Shown: piece after piece, positions 39,718-49,700 of the stretch
How the letters are laid out: every line of letters starts with the position of its first letter
Position numbering within the stretch: the stretch's first letter is position 1
From: Ensifer adhaerens
GTDB taxonomy: Bacteria > Pseudomonadota > Alphaproteobacteria > Rhizobiales > Rhizobiaceae
Direction: 5' to 3'
DNA length: 64,000 nucleotides
Assembly: GCF_001270265.1 (NCBI RefSeq)
Contig: NZ_LGAP01000007.1
Coordinates: forward strand, 141,954-205,953
Position numbers and translations under genes: made by a program
The notes under the pieces: model-generated
Databases searched by the model: none
What the model was told of the DNA's origin: nothing
The model's input: only the letters and a program-made list of their open reading frames with translations

Positions 39718-40794
39718 ATGAAAAACACCCCGATCAAAGCCACGATGGTGGCCGCGATGATGATCTTCTCTGCCGACGAGGCAATGTCCGACGACTATAG
39801 GAAGAATCCGTTCACCCTTGCATACGCTGGAGCGATCACGGCGAACGAGCCCGGCAAGGTCAACATCCATCCAGTACAGTACAAGCTGAACGGCGTTGAT
39901 ATCGCGGCGAACGTCTACACCCCCGCCGGCTACGATCCCGCCAAAACGTATCCCGCCATCGTGGTGGCGCATCCGAATGGCGGCGTTAAGGAACAGGTTG
40001 CCGGGCTTTACGCCCAGCGCCTCGCGGAGCAGGGTTATATCACGATCACGGCGGATGCGGCCTATCAGGGCGCGAGCGGCGGTCAGCCCCGCAGCGTCGA
40101 CAAGCCCGCCAACCGGATCGAGGACATCCACGGCATGGCGGACTTCATCACGCGCTATGCCGGGGTCGACGCGGAGCGGCTTGGGCTTCTTGGTATCTGC
40201 GGAGGCGGTGGCTATTCATTGGCCGCTGCAGAGACCGATAAGCGGTTCAAGTCGATCGCCACACTGAGCATGTTCAATTCCGGGCGCGTCCGTCGCAACG
40301 GTTACAACGACAGCCAGCTTGACACTATCCAGGCACGCATGCGGCAAGCGTCCCTCGCACGGGCGCAGGAAGCCGGCGGCGGCGAAGTCTTGTATTCCGG
40401 CGACGCCAACCTGACGGACGAACAGATCGCCGCGCTTCCGTTCGACCTCTATCGCCAGGGCTACGAATATTACTGGAAGACGCACGCGCATCCGAACTCG
40501 ACCTTCAAATACACGACGAGCAGCCTTGTGGACCTGATGCGGTTCGACGCGACCGACCAGATAGAGCTGATCGACCAGCCTCTCCTCATGATCGCCGGGA
40601 GCAAGGCCGACAGCCTTTATATGACGGAGGATGCCTTCGCGAAGGCTACCGGCACCAAGAACAAGGAAGTGTTCAAGATCGAAGGTGCGACGCACATCGA
40701 AACCTACTGGGTACCTAAGTACGTGGACGCCGCGATGAACAAGCTGACACCCTTCTACACGACCACCCTTTCGCAGGAGACGCTGGCTCAATGA
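39718..40794 (+). CDS. Alpha/beta hydrolase (YcjY/dienelactone hydrolase-like, Cys nucleophile)
   Basis: 358 residues. The N-terminus KATMVAAMMIFSADEAMS is a weak signal segment, so export is probable but less sure than for its neighbours. YPAIVVAHPNGGVKEQVAG gives the oxyanion region, and the nucleophile elbow LGLLGICGGGGYSLAAAE carries cysteine, as in dienelactone hydrolases. The acid and histidine are probably in LLMIAGSKADS and EGATHIETYW. CAGGAG lies upstream of the ATG. Its last four bases overlap the CMD-like gene (ATGA), so the products are made together. Confidence 0.85.
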   Translation: MKNTPIKATMVAAMMIFSADEAMSDDYRKNPFTLAYAGAITANEPGKVNIHPVQYKLNGVDIAANVYTPAGYDPAKTYPAIVVAHPNGGVKEQVAGLYAQRLAEQGYITITADAAYQGASGGQPRSVDKPANRIEDIHGMADFITRYAGVDAERLGLLGICGGGGYSLAAAETDKRFKSIATLSMFNSGRVRRNGYNDSQLDTIQARMRQASLARAQEAGGGEVLYSGDANLTDEQIAALPFDLYRQGYEYYWKTHAHPNSTFKYTTSSLVDLMRFDATDQIELIDQPLLMIAGSKADSLYMTEDAFAKATGTKNKEVFKIEGATHIETYWVPKYVDAAMNKLTPFYTTTLSQETLAQ

Positions 40795-41204
40795 AACTGA
40801 AATCGTCTTTCATCGCCATGGCAATCGTCGTTGCAGGCACAGCTCATTCTCCGGCTTTCGCCCAGGAGCAGCCATCTTCAAACCTTGAGTCGGCCAGATC
40901 GCGCACCCAGCAACTGATGGGCGGCATCGCACCCAAGCTGGCCGATCTCACCGACGATGTTCTCTATGCCGACATCTGGGAACGTCCCGAGCTTTCGAAG
41001 CGGGACCGCAGCCTCGTCACTGTCAGCGCCCTGATCGCCCTCAACCGTCCCGACCAGTTACGCTCCCATCTCATCCGCGCGCGGGACAACGGCCTGACGG
41101 AAGCCGAGCTCGTCGAAACGATTACCCACATGGCCTTCTATTCCGGTTGGCCGAGCGCGGTGTCTGCCGTCGCAATCGCCAAGGACGTCTTTGCGGAGAA
41201 GTAG
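40791..41204 (+). CDS. Exported carboxymuconolactone decarboxylase-like protein
   Basis: 137 residues. A Sec signal (SFIAMAIVVAGTAHSPAFA) precedes a CMD domain: LSKRDRSLVTVSALIALNRP, then LTEAELVETITHMAFYSGWP. The CxxC of AhpD-type peroxidase relatives is absent, so the gamma-carboxymuconolactone type is nearer. CMD proteins are normally cytosolic, so a signal peptide is notable. It overlaps the hydrolase gene by four bases and is followed after four bases by the cupin gene. The reaction is unknown. Confidence 0.87.
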   Translation: MKLKSSFIAMAIVVAGTAHSPAFAQEQPSSNLESARSRTQQLMGGIAPKLADLTDDVLYADIWERPELSKRDRSLVTVSALIALNRPDQLRSHLIRARDNGLTEAELVETITHMAFYSGWPSAVSAVAIAKDVFAEK

Positions 41205-41208
41205 GTTC

Positions 41209-41688
41209 ATGCGCACGAAATCTGCCATCACAGTCGCCCTGGCGCTCAGTGCCACGACGGCATTCGCCGAACCCGACCGGGCCGTTTCGGTCACCCGCGC
41301 CGGATCGCAGGTTCCTACAAAGGGATCGCCCGACAACTTCACCGGGGCCGTTAAGGTGGAATCCCGCTTCCAGGCAACGCCGCCTGCGCGTGTCGGCGGT
41401 GGCCTCGTGACCTTCGAACCCGGGGCGCGAACCGCCTGGCACACCCATCCCCTCGGTCAGATCCTGATCGTTACGACTGGGTCAGGACGGGTGCAGCACT
41501 GGGGAGGTGAAATTCAAGAAATCGGGCTCGGCGATACCGTTTGGATTCCCCCCGGCGTGAAGCATTGGCACGGGGCAAGTCCGGAAGCCGGCATGTCGCA
41601 CATCGCCATCTCCGAAGTGTTGGACGGAAAGTCCGTGCAGTGGCTGGAGCACGTTTCGGACAAGCAGTACGGCGGATCGGTCGATTGA
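41209..41688 (+). CDS. Exported cupin, hydroxynitrile-lyase-like
   Basis: 159 residues with a signal ending TTAFA. The single cupin domain has metal ligands in RTAWHTHPLGQILIV and PPGVKHWHGASPE: two His, a Gln in the place of the usual Glu, and a further His. This HxH...Q...H set, together with the flanking TFEPGARTAWHTHPLGQ and LEHVSDKQY, closely resembles the Mn-dependent cupin hydroxynitrile lyases such as that of Granulicella, but these lack a signal peptide. GGAGAAG precedes the ATG. It sits between the CMD-like and P460-like genes. The role in vivo is unknown. Confidence 0.88.
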   Translation: MRTKSAITVALALSATTAFAEPDRAVSVTRAGSQVPTKGSPDNFTGAVKVESRFQATPPARVGGGLVTFEPGARTAWHTHPLGQILIVTTGSGRVQHWGGEIQEIGLGDTVWIPPGVKHWHGASPEAGMSHIAISEVLDGKSVQWLEHVSDKQYGGSVD

Positions 41689-41711
41689 TCGAGGCGAAAT
41701 CGAGGTAGTTC

Positions 41712-42185
41712 ATGAACAGTATCGCAAAGACATTTGGTGCCGCGGCGCTTGTTGCCAGCACTGTCCTTCTCGTCGGCATGCAGGTCCACGCGGAACCGAA
41801 CCGCACGACGATGCCGGATGTCGGCAAGCTGATCCACTACACCACGGTGGAGCGTGGCGAGGTCACTGAACACATCATGACGACCAGGGAGGCCATCGAG
41901 GCGGTCCAGCGGGGAGAGCCAATCCCCGCCGGCACACATGTCGTGCTCGTCGATTACCGTGACGGAAGCGTCTTCCGCTACTTCGTCATGGAGAAGGGCA
42001 AAGACTGGGGCCTCGACTATGACGAAGCGCGCCGAACGGGCGACTGGCAGTTCCAGTGGTACAAGCCGGACGGTTCCATCAACATGGAAGAGAACACCGC
42101 GCGCTGTCAGCGGTGTCACACCTCGCGGGCTGACAGGGACTTCCTGTACACGTTCAACGACATGCGGCGGTTCGAATTCGAATGA
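41712..42185 (+). CDS. Exported cytochrome P460-like c-type protein, copy B
   Basis: 157 residues with a Sec signal (FGAAALVASTVLLVGMQVHA). The mature part has PAGTHVVLVDY, YFVMEKGKDWGLD, RRTGDWQFQWY and the haem motif RCQRCHTSR. It is clearly paralogous to copy A at 31188, sharing the order and spacing of all these blocks. The lysine in EKG/HKG is conserved between the copies and is a candidate for the unusual lysine-haem crosslink of true P460 proteins, but this is only a suggestion. It overlaps the DUF4405 gene by four bases. Confidence 0.82.
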   Translation: MNSIAKTFGAAALVASTVLLVGMQVHAEPNRTTMPDVGKLIHYTTVERGEVTEHIMTTREAIEAVQRGEPIPAGTHVVLVDYRDGSVFRYFVMEKGKDWGLDYDEARRTGDWQFQWYKPDGSINMEENTARCQRCHTSRADRDFLYTFNDMRRFEFE

Positions 42186-42952
42186 ACGGTGTCTTCCGCG
42201 TGCGCCTGATCCTTGATTTCATTGCAATCTGCTTGATCGTCGCGTGCCTGGCCTATTGGTGGCTGGACAACTTCGCCCATGAGATCTTTGGGACGGCCCT
42301 GTTCGCGCTGGTGATCGTTCACAACGTCTTCAATCGGCGCTGGTACGTAGGTGTGGCGAGGCGGAAGATGGATGTCGTTCGCGTCGTCAACATCGCAACG
42401 ATCTTCGGTATGGCCGTCGCAATGACGGTCATGCTGGTGACGAGCCTGCTGATATCTCGCGACCTCTTCCCCTTCATAGCCCGCGACGGTGTCTTCGCCG
42501 CCAGGGAAATTCATATGTTTACGGGATACTGGGTACTGCTAATCATCGCCCTCCACCTCGGGACGCGCTGGCAGTTGGTGATGAACGTCGGCCGCGGATT
42601 GGTCTGTCTGTCCGATCGAAATCTCTATCGCACTGCGATCCTGCGATTAGTGGCGGTCGTCGTGGCGGCGTGGGGCGTGAGAAGTTCGCTGGAGATGGGG
42701 TTCGGGTCCAAATTGCTTCTAGAGTACTCTCTGGATATGTGGGACTTCAACGAGTCGAGTCTTGGGTTCTTCGTCAACTACGGCTCGATCGTTGGCCTCT
42801 ACGCTGTCATTACCCACTACGGGCTGCTTATATTTAGGGTCGCACCCGGTCAATCAGTGGCCGACGCTAGCGGTAAAACGCAACTCGACCAAAAATCTTC
42901 CAGTGAAGTACAATTCAGAATCGTCAAAGATTCCGGTGGTCCGATTGCTTAA
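42182..42952 (+). CDS. DUF4405 membrane protein (putative cytochrome b-type), copy B
   Basis: 256 residues, about six helices. Histidines NFAHEIFGTALFALVIVHN, REIHMFTGYWVLLIIALHLG and VITHYG occupy the same places as in copy A, supporting haem ligation between helices. It has a longer charged tail. Last gene of the six-gene operon and translationally coupled to the P460-like gene. The repeated pairing suggests an electron path between the periplasmic P460-like protein and the membrane quinone pool through DUF4405; this is inference. Confidence 0.77.
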   Translation: MNGVFRVRLILDFIAICLIVACLAYWWLDNFAHEIFGTALFALVIVHNVFNRRWYVGVARRKMDVVRVVNIATIFGMAVAMTVMLVTSLLISRDLFPFIARDGVFAAREIHMFTGYWVLLIIALHLGTRWQLVMNVGRGLVCLSDRNLYRTAILRLVAVVVAAWGVRSSLEMGFGSKLLLEYSLDMWDFNESSLGFFVNYGSIVGLYAVITHYGLLIFRVAPGQSVADASGKTQLDQKSSSEVQFRIVKDSGGPIA

Positions 42953-43370
42953 AGTGGTGGCCGGCAGTTCGTTTCCGCTCAAGAGCGTCATTCTTGCCGG
43001 CTGTTGCGGACATAAATATTTCATGGTCCGACCGACGCAATTACAAAGGACCTTGGAGGCCAAATCGGTACCCTGTCTCAGTGAGTTTTCGCCACGATTG
43101 ACAAGGCTTCGTGGGTGAACCGATCTGTCAAAGCTTGGAAGGTCGAGCCGCTGCTCAGGCTTGGTGTGCATTCAATATAGCAGCTCTATCGGGCTAACCA
43201 CGAACGGGAAGGTGTGGATCTGTCCCGCACCCTCCAGGTTCGTTGCCTTAGCTGAAGGAACGACCGGTCACTAGCTTTCGAGCTCCACAAGGCCGGCATG
43301 AGCAAATTTCGGAGTTCGCGGGCCGTAAATCGAAGGCGAATTTCTACGATTTCGAGTTATGAGCTGCATT
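42953..43370. other. Intergenic, no gene seen
   Basis: About 420 bases between the DUF4405 and SDR genes, which converge. A plus-strand frame to 43118 and short minus-strand frames match nothing I know. Confidence 0.4.
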
Positions 43371-44120
43371 TTAAGCTAGGGTCATGCCGCCATCGACATG
43401 AAGCTCGATCCCGTTGACAAAGCTTCCTGCATCGGAGGCGAGGAAGAGTGCGGCGCGCGCCAACTCTTCCGGTTGGCCGAGACGGCCTGCGGGGATCAGG
43501 GAAGCCATGTAATCCTCGAACGCCGGCCGCTCGGCCTCCGATACGCCCAGCTTGGCGAGGATCTCGGTCTCGACCGGTCCCGGGCTCAGGATGTTGACGC
43601 GGATCCGCCGCGACTTGAATTCGAGCGCCCAGTTTTTCGCAAAGGCGGCGGTTGCTGCCTTTGAACCGGCATAGACCGTATGATCCGGGAGGATCTTCGT
43701 GGCCGCGAGCGAGCTCGTAACGATGATGCTTCCGCCGTCGCGGATCAGAGGGGCGATTGTCTGCACGCCGAAGAACACGCCGCGCGTATTGATTGCGAAG
43801 TGCCGGTCATAGTCTTCCGGAGTCACCTCGGCGGAGGGTGTGAGATTGATGACCCCAGCATTGGCCATATAGATGTCGAGCCCGCCGAAGCGGCTCTTCA
43901 CGGTGTCCGCCAGCCTGCGATGATCCTCGAGGTCGGCGGCATCGCCCACGAAGCCGATGGCCGACGGACCAATTTCTTGCACCGCGCGGTCGACGACATC
44001 CTGTCGCCGCCCGGTAATGATGACCTGCGCTCCTTCTTCCGTGAACAGCCGAGCAGTCGCCTTGCCGATCCCGCTATTTCCGCCGGTGATGACGGCGACC
44101 TTGTCTTTGAGGTGTTGCAT
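43371..44120 (-). CDS. Short-chain dehydrogenase/reductase
   Basis: 249 residues. Cofactor motif ITGGNSGIGKATARLF, NAG in YMANAGVINLTP, catalytic SSLAATKILPDHTVYAGSK, and the C-terminal VNGIELHVDGGMTLA. TGRRQDVV after the second strand suggests NADP(H). It is divergent from a LysR gene about 95 bases away; the gap contains two ATTAGAT elements 26 bases apart that may be part of the LysR site. The substrate is unknown; annotation pipelines usually call such proteins glucose dehydrogenase-like or 3-oxoacyl reductase-like. Confidence 0.92.
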   Translation of the reverse strand: MQHLKDKVAVITGGNSGIGKATARLFTEEGAQVIITGRRQDVVDRAVQEIGPSAIGFVGDAADLEDHRRLADTVKSRFGGLDIYMANAGVINLTPSAEVTPEDYDRHFAINTRGVFFGVQTIAPLIRDGGSIIVTSSLAATKILPDHTVYAGSKAATAAFAKNWALEFKSRRIRVNILSPGPVETEILAKLGVSEAERPAFEDYMASLIPAGRLGQPEELARAALFLASDAGSFVNGIELHVDGGMTLA

Positions 44121-44214
44121 TGTTTATCTCCTTTCAACGAGAAATTAGATAAACGCTGCCACCCTGCGTCATTAGATCATGGGCGGGCACATGATCTGTG
44201 CCGCGGAGGCGCAA

Positions 44215-45111
44215 ATGCCGAACCTGCTCAACGAGATGCCCGGATTGATGGCTTTTGTGCGGACGGTAGAGGCCGGATCGTTCAGCGCGGCGGCCCGCGA
44301 TCTGGGGACGACACCGTCAGCGGTGTCGAAAAGCGTGGCGCGCCTGGAAAAGAAGATTGGCGCCCGGCTGTTCCTGCGCTCCACACGCGCCCTGATGCTT
44401 ACCCAGGACGGGCAGTTTTTCTTCGACCGCGTTGCGCCGCTGTTGCGGGACCTGGATTCAAGTGAAGAGGCGATCAGGTCCGACGTTGCGCCCTCGGGCC
44501 GCTTGCGCATCAGCATGCCTAACGAAATGGCGCCTCTACTGCTGCCGCGCCTCTTCGGAAGCTTTGCAGCCGACTATCCGAACCTGCATCTCGAAGTCGG
44601 ACTGACGGATCGGTTTGTCGATCTGATCAGGGAGGACTACGACGTTGCGCTGCGCGTCGGAAATCCCGCTCCGGCGGACCTCATGGTTCGTCACCTGGCC
44701 AACCTGCCAATGACGATCGTCGGGTCTCCGACCTTTCTGAAAACCTGGGGCAATCCTGCAACTGCCGAAGCGCTGGCGGCTCTGCCCTTCGCCCGCTATG
44801 TACTGGGTGGCGTCACGCAGCCTCTGCGTCTGCCGGATGGGACGAGTTTCATTCCCTCCGGGCGCGTCGATTGCGACTCAGGAGCCGCACTCATTCAGGC
44901 TGCGCTCAGTGGGCTGGGAGCGGCCTATCTTCTGCGATGTCTGGTCGCGAAAGACCTGGAAGGCGGCACGCTTGTTACACTCGCGACGGGGTTCGCGTTC
45001 CCCAGCGCTCCCTTTAATGCCTTGCACGCCTTTGGACGCACGGTGCCGTTGCGCGTAAAACTGGTCTGCGATTTCATCGCCCGCGAGGCAAAAGCCCTCG
45101 AAGCCATCTGA
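44215..45111 (+). CDS. LysR-family transcriptional regulator
   Basis: 298 residues. HTH in PGLMAFVRTVEAGSFSAAAR and GTTPSAVSKSVARLEKKIGA, effector domain with GRLRISMPNEMAPLLLPRLF and a C-terminal FIAREAKALEAI. The ATG at 44215 has GGAGG eight bases before it; an upstream ATG at 44179 is less likely. This is a different subgroup (CrgA/DmlR-like) from the two paralogues at 29308 and 35780. It likely controls the divergent SDR gene. Confidence 0.92.
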   Translation: MPNLLNEMPGLMAFVRTVEAGSFSAAARDLGTTPSAVSKSVARLEKKIGARLFLRSTRALMLTQDGQFFFDRVAPLLRDLDSSEEAIRSDVAPSGRLRISMPNEMAPLLLPRLFGSFAADYPNLHLEVGLTDRFVDLIREDYDVALRVGNPAPADLMVRHLANLPMTIVGSPTFLKTWGNPATAEALAALPFARYVLGGVTQPLRLPDGTSFIPSGRVDCDSGAALIQAALSGLGAAYLLRCLVAKDLEGGTLVTLATGFAFPSAPFNALHAFGRTVPLRVKLVCDFIAREAKALEAI

Positions 45112-45131
45112 GCAACTGATGTTGGGGTTGG

Positions 45132-45833
45132 TCAGATTCCAGGTCCTCCGCTCTCGCGCATCGTCGGGGGCAAGGTCTCCCATGCCCTGATCAGCTCGCC
45201 GATGGAACGGACCTCCATCTTGCGCATGACATTGGCACGGTGCAGCTTGACCGTGACTTCGCTGATGCCGAGGTCGAAGGCGATCTGTTTGTTGAGGCGT
45301 CCGCGCGTCACCACCTCGCGCAGGATTTCACGCTCGCGATGCGTCAGCGTCCCTAAACGTTCAAGATTGCGCTTGACGATGATCGCTTCCGCGCGCCGGG
45401 CCCCATCCAACGCGATAGCGGCTATCACCGCATCGAGCAGCGTCTGGTCCGACACCGGCTTGGTGAGGAAATCCACGGCGCCCGCCTTCATCGCTTGAAC
45501 CGTCATCGGGATGTTGCCATGACCGGTCAGGAAAATGATGGGTTTGGCAATGCCACTCTCGGCCAGACGGTGTTGCAGGTGGAGCCCGCTTGCTCCTGGC
45601 ATATGCACGTCCAGGATCAGGCAGCCCGGGCTATCCAATATGTCAACGGCGTTGAGCACTTCCTGGGTCGAGGCGAAACTGACGGGCTGGAAGCCAGCTG
45701 AGAGGATCAACTCCGACAAACCCTCGCGCACAGCTGCATCGTCATCGACGACAATGACAATGGGTTCGGCTGCATTATTCTTGTCCTGTGGTAACAGGAG
45801 GGCTGATTTTCCGGCCGACTGATTAATTCTCAT
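45132..45833 (-). CDS. FixJ-family response regulator (receiver plus LuxR HTH)
   Basis: 233 residues. Receiver about 25-145: acidic pair in VIVVDDDAAVREGL, phospho-acceptor Asp in CLILDVHMPGASG, Thr in IFLTGHGNIP and Lys in DFLTKPVSD. The LuxR-type HTH (about 165-230) has LTHREREILREVVTRGRLNK and ISEVTVKLHRANVM. GGAGG before the ATG at 45833 favours it over the ATG at 45845. Last gene of the kinase operon, starting immediately after the single-receiver gene. It is the probable transcriptional output of the pathway. Confidence 0.93.
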   Translation of the reverse strand: MRINQSAGKSALLLPQDKNNAAEPIVIVVDDDAAVREGLSELILSAGFQPVSFASTQEVLNAVDILDSPGCLILDVHMPGASGLHLQHRLAESGIAKPIIFLTGHGNIPMTVQAMKAGAVDFLTKPVSDQTLLDAVIAAIALDGARRAEAIIVKRNLERLGTLTHREREILREVVTRGRLNKQIAFDLGISEVTVKLHRANVMRKMEVRSIGELIRAWETLPPTMRESGGPGI

Positions 45834-45834
45834 G

Positions 45835-46212
45835 TCACCCTCCATCTCTCGATTTTTGCAAGGCCTCGCTTATGGCGATGAGCAGGGCAGGGGCATCGAA
45901 GGGCTTGCGGAAAAAGCCGTTAATGCCCTGGGCGCGGCCCTGATCTGCGATTTCGTGGCGGCCTGTAACCAGGAATACCGGCAACTCCGGACGCGCCTTC
46001 TTCACCCGGTCACGAAGTTCGAAGCCATTCATGCCGGGAATGCCGATGTCGGTGATGAGCAGGTCCAGGCCCGAAAGTTCGTGGTCGAGGAGGCCGCTCG
46101 CCGAACCGAAGCAGCAGGCCGCATATCCGGCGGATTCCAGAAGCTCTTCCAGCGACTCAAGCAGCCTCGGATCGTCGTCGACAACCGCGACCATCGGTCT
46201 TGTTTTCTCCAT
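45835..46212 (-). CDS. Single-domain response regulator (CheY-like)
   Basis: 125 residues, only a receiver: VAVVDDDPRLLESLEELLES, phospho-acceptor in LLITDIGIPGMNGFEL, Thr in VFLVTGRHEI and Lys in GFFRKPFDAPALL. With no output domain it may act as a phosphate shuttle or sink between the large kinase and the FixJ-type regulator. It lies between the decayed regulator and the FixJ gene, with gaps of a few bases on both sides. Confidence 0.92.
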   Translation of the reverse strand: MEKTRPMVAVVDDDPRLLESLEELLESAGYAACCFGSASGLLDHELSGLDLLITDIGIPGMNGFELRDRVKKARPELPVFLVTGRHEIADQGRAQGINGFFRKPFDAPALLIAISEALQKSRDGG

Positions 46213-46214
46213 GC

Positions 46215-46763
46215 TTAGTATCCTCCTGCTCGGCGGGAGTGGGTGATGGGTATTCCCAATCGCTCAGCTATACGCACGAGATCGGCGAGCGATGCCGCCG
46301 GCGTTTTTTGCATCACATTCCTCCGGTGGATTTGCAGCGTGACTTCGCTGATCGACAGTTCCGACGCCGCCTGCTTGTTTAGGAGGCAGCTGACCACGAG
46401 CGGCAGCACCTCGCGCTTCCCTGGCGTGAGTTCAAGATATCGTTGTCTCAACTCGCTCAGTTCAGCCCGTTCGGATCGCTTTTTCCGGTCCTTCATGGCA
46501 CGCACCGAAGAGGGATGTCGCGATCTCCGGTGAAGAAAGCGATTGGCGGATGATCTCCCTCGGCGATCTGCTCCATTGATATTGGGCAACTCGACATCAA
46601 GGCTCAGACGAGCGGGGACATCCGACTTCTCGGCAGTCACATACTCGCCCGCCGACCCGAAGGCGACGGTGCGCATGCCATAGGTCTCCGGGAGTTCGCC
46701 AAGCGCCTCCGTGATGCCCCCGTCGTCGTCGACAATGAAAACAACATAGTTATCCGTCGTCAT
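46215..46763 (-). pseudogene. Decayed FixJ-type response regulator
   Basis: 182 residues in an open frame. The N-terminus (VVFIVDDDGGITEALGELPE, LSLDVELPNINGA) and the LuxR HTH (LTPGKREVLPLVVS, SISEVTLQIHRRNVM) are clear. The middle of the receiver is abnormal: about 26 residues (DRRGRSSANRFLHRR region) are out of frame, since the next frame there reads EQIAEGDHPPIAFFTGDRDI, the expected sequence. The stretch with the conserved Lys is deleted. Compensating indels keep the frame open, but phosphorylation control is probably lost. The start overlaps the kinase stop by four bases. Confidence 0.75.
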
Positions 46764-49700
46764 GTCGCCGCTTTCGTTACAATTGGTAAGGTGAAAATGA
46801 ACCGTGCGCCGCGCGGTTCATTTTTTTCGGCCCATAAACGTCCGCCATGTGCTTCGACGATCGAGCGACAAATGGCGAGACCCATGCCCATTCCATTTTC
46901 CTTCGTCGTGAAAAAGGGCTCGAAGATGCGGTCGGGAAACGCGATCCCGTTTCCATAGTCGCCTATTTCAGTCTGCACCTCGTCGCCCACTCGATGCGTG
47001 CGCACATCGAGGGCTTTTTCTCCTTCGATGGAATCCATTGCCTCCATGCCATTGCGAATGAGATTGACGAGGACCTGCTGTACCTGGATGCGGTCGACCG
47101 TAACCGGCGAAAGGTTGCTTTCCACGTCGATGTCGATCCGGATACGACGGCGCAAGGCCTCTCCGGCGACCAGGCTGCACGCTTCCGAGATGACGTCTGA
47201 GAGAACCAGAATGCCTCTGTTCTCCACCGATTGCTTGAAGAGGGCTCGAACCCGGCTGACGACTTCCGCCGCTGAATTGGCGTCGCGGATGACACGTTCG
47301 GTCGTGATCTTGGCGCGTTCGATATTGACAGGATCTGCCGAAAGCCAGCGGTAGCATGCATGCGAATTGGCGACGATCGCCGCCAGGGGCTGGTTCACCT
47401 CATGCGCGATGGAAGCCGAGAGCTCGGCAAGGCTCGCCGCCTGGCCGGCGCGCGCAAGCCGCTCCTGCGCCAGTCGCAATTCTTCCTGCATCCGAACCTC
47501 GCGGTCGACATCCAGGCAGATGACATTCCATTGTACGATGGCGCCGTCCTCGTTGCGCATCGGCGCGGCGCGCGTCTCGATCCAGCGATATTCGCCATCG
47601 AAGCGCCGCAGACGATGTTTCCTGAGATAAGGTTCGCCGCTTGCCAACGAAAGCGCATATTGCTCCTTGACGCCGGCAAGGTCATCAGGATGGACGCCGG
47701 CGTCGAGCGTTGCATCCAGCCGTGATTTCTCCCCGCCGTCTAATTCTTCAAGCTCATAACCGAGGAAATCGCGGAGTTGCTGGCTTCGATAGACCGGCTC
47801 GCCGTTTGGCGCAGCGCAATCGATCATGGCCGGCAGTGTTTCCACCAGTTGCCAGAGAAAGCGTTCCCTCTCGCGCAATGCCTCCTGTGCGCGCATCTCC
47901 TCTTCGATGTCGATTGAAGCAAAGTACCACTGTACGATTGCGCCGTCCGCGCCCCGCAGCGGCTGAGCGCGCGCCTCGATCCAGCGATAGCCGCCGTCTT
48001 TCAGGCACCGGCGAAACCGGTTGACGAAGGGCTGGCCAGTCGCAAAGCCTTTTTTTGCCCGCGCAAACATTGTTGGAAAGTCGTCGGGGTGAGCCACTTC
48101 CCGGGCCAGCGCATCGAAATCCTTGATCTGCGCCGTCGGCGCACCAGCCTGGTCCTGATATCGCTTACTGACATAGGTCATCTCGCCCGATGGCGCGAAG
48201 CTTAGGATGCTGAAGGGCACGGCCTCGATCATCTGCTCCAGCTGCTGCTTGCTGTTCCGCAGCGCTTCTTCAGCCTGCATAAGGTCGTCGATGTCGTGCG
48301 AGAGGCCGTACCACTGAAGGATGCGTCCGTCGTCATCGCGCATCGGCTCAGCGCTGCCTTCCACCCAGCGATAGACGCCATCCGCGCGTCGCAGTCGATA
48401 TTTCATGGAGAATCGTTCGCCGGTCGCAACGCTGTGAAACAGCGCCTCGCTCATGCGTGTTGCGTCGCCCGGATGTACGACAGCCCCAATGACAGCAGCC
48501 AGAGGATGAACGCCTTCAACATTCACGCTGCCGGCGTTCAGGCCCAGAAAATCAATCAGTCGCTGGTTAAAAAAGTCTGGTACGCCGTCGGGCGTCAGCC
48601 GCCAGAGATAGCTGGGAACCATGTTCACGAGCTGCGAGAATTCCCGCTCCCGTGTGCGCAATGCCTCCTCGGCCTTTTTCCGCTCCGTGATATCGATAAA
48701 GCCGACCAGGCTCTTGTCGGCAATGGCGCCGGGGCGGGCGGTGGCGAAAACGACGTCCATGACGCTGCCGTCCATCCGCGCCACCCTGGTCTCCTCCTGG
48801 AAGACCTCTTCGCCGCGATAGCGTGCTTCGATGGAGCGGCGGATGGTGGCAAGGCCCGGCTGCCAGTAGCGAGTGATCGGCCCGCCCATTTCTTCCGCGC
48901 TCTTTGCGCCAAACATGTTGACGACATGCTGGTTGACCTCTTCGACTTCCAGGGCTTCCAGCGCGCGACTGAGGAATTCGGGATGCCCGTCAATGTAGGT
49001 TTCGAGACTGGTGACGCCCTGTGCCCGCAATTCCTTAAACATCGGTATAAGCTTGCCTGCGTCTACCTGGGTAAGCCCGATCGGCATATAGTGGAAGAGT
49101 TCGCGATAGCGACGCTCGCTTTGCCTGAGCGCCTCTTGCGCTCGGACCTCATCATCGATGTCGATGGAGATTGCAAACCATTGCAGGATGGCTCCGCTTT
49201 CATCCCGCAGAGGTTCCGCACGGCCATCGACCCACCGATAGACGCCGTCCGCACGGCGCATGCGATATTTCATGGAATAGGGTTCGCTCGTGGCCAAGGA
49301 CTGGCGAACCGCTTGCAGCAAGCTGTCCGCATCGTCGGGATGGACGAGGTTCCGTACGGCCGTCACCAGTCGGCTTTCATTCGGCTTGTCCAACTGTTGC
49401 AGGTCAAGCCCGAAAAAGTCGATAAGGCGCTTGTTGAAGAAGGTCGGCTCGCCTTCGGGGGTCAACCGCCTGATATGAACCGGGACCATGTTCACGATCT
49501 GAGAGAGCTCCCGCTCTCTCTCCCGCAAGGTGGCCACGCTTTGGTGCAGGTTCGACAATGCCAGCTGATGCTGGCGGGATATGGCGGCGACGATAAGCGC
49601 TGAAAATGCCGAAATCGCCAGAAAAAGCTGTAGCATGATCTGCCTGTGGCGCTGGGTCTCGGGATCGCCGACAAACGGACTGGTGCCGGATATCGTGAAT

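Noticed and set aside
48296..49603. 435-codon plus-strand open frame
   Set aside because: Antisense to the PAS region of the histidine kinase; no recognisable domains.
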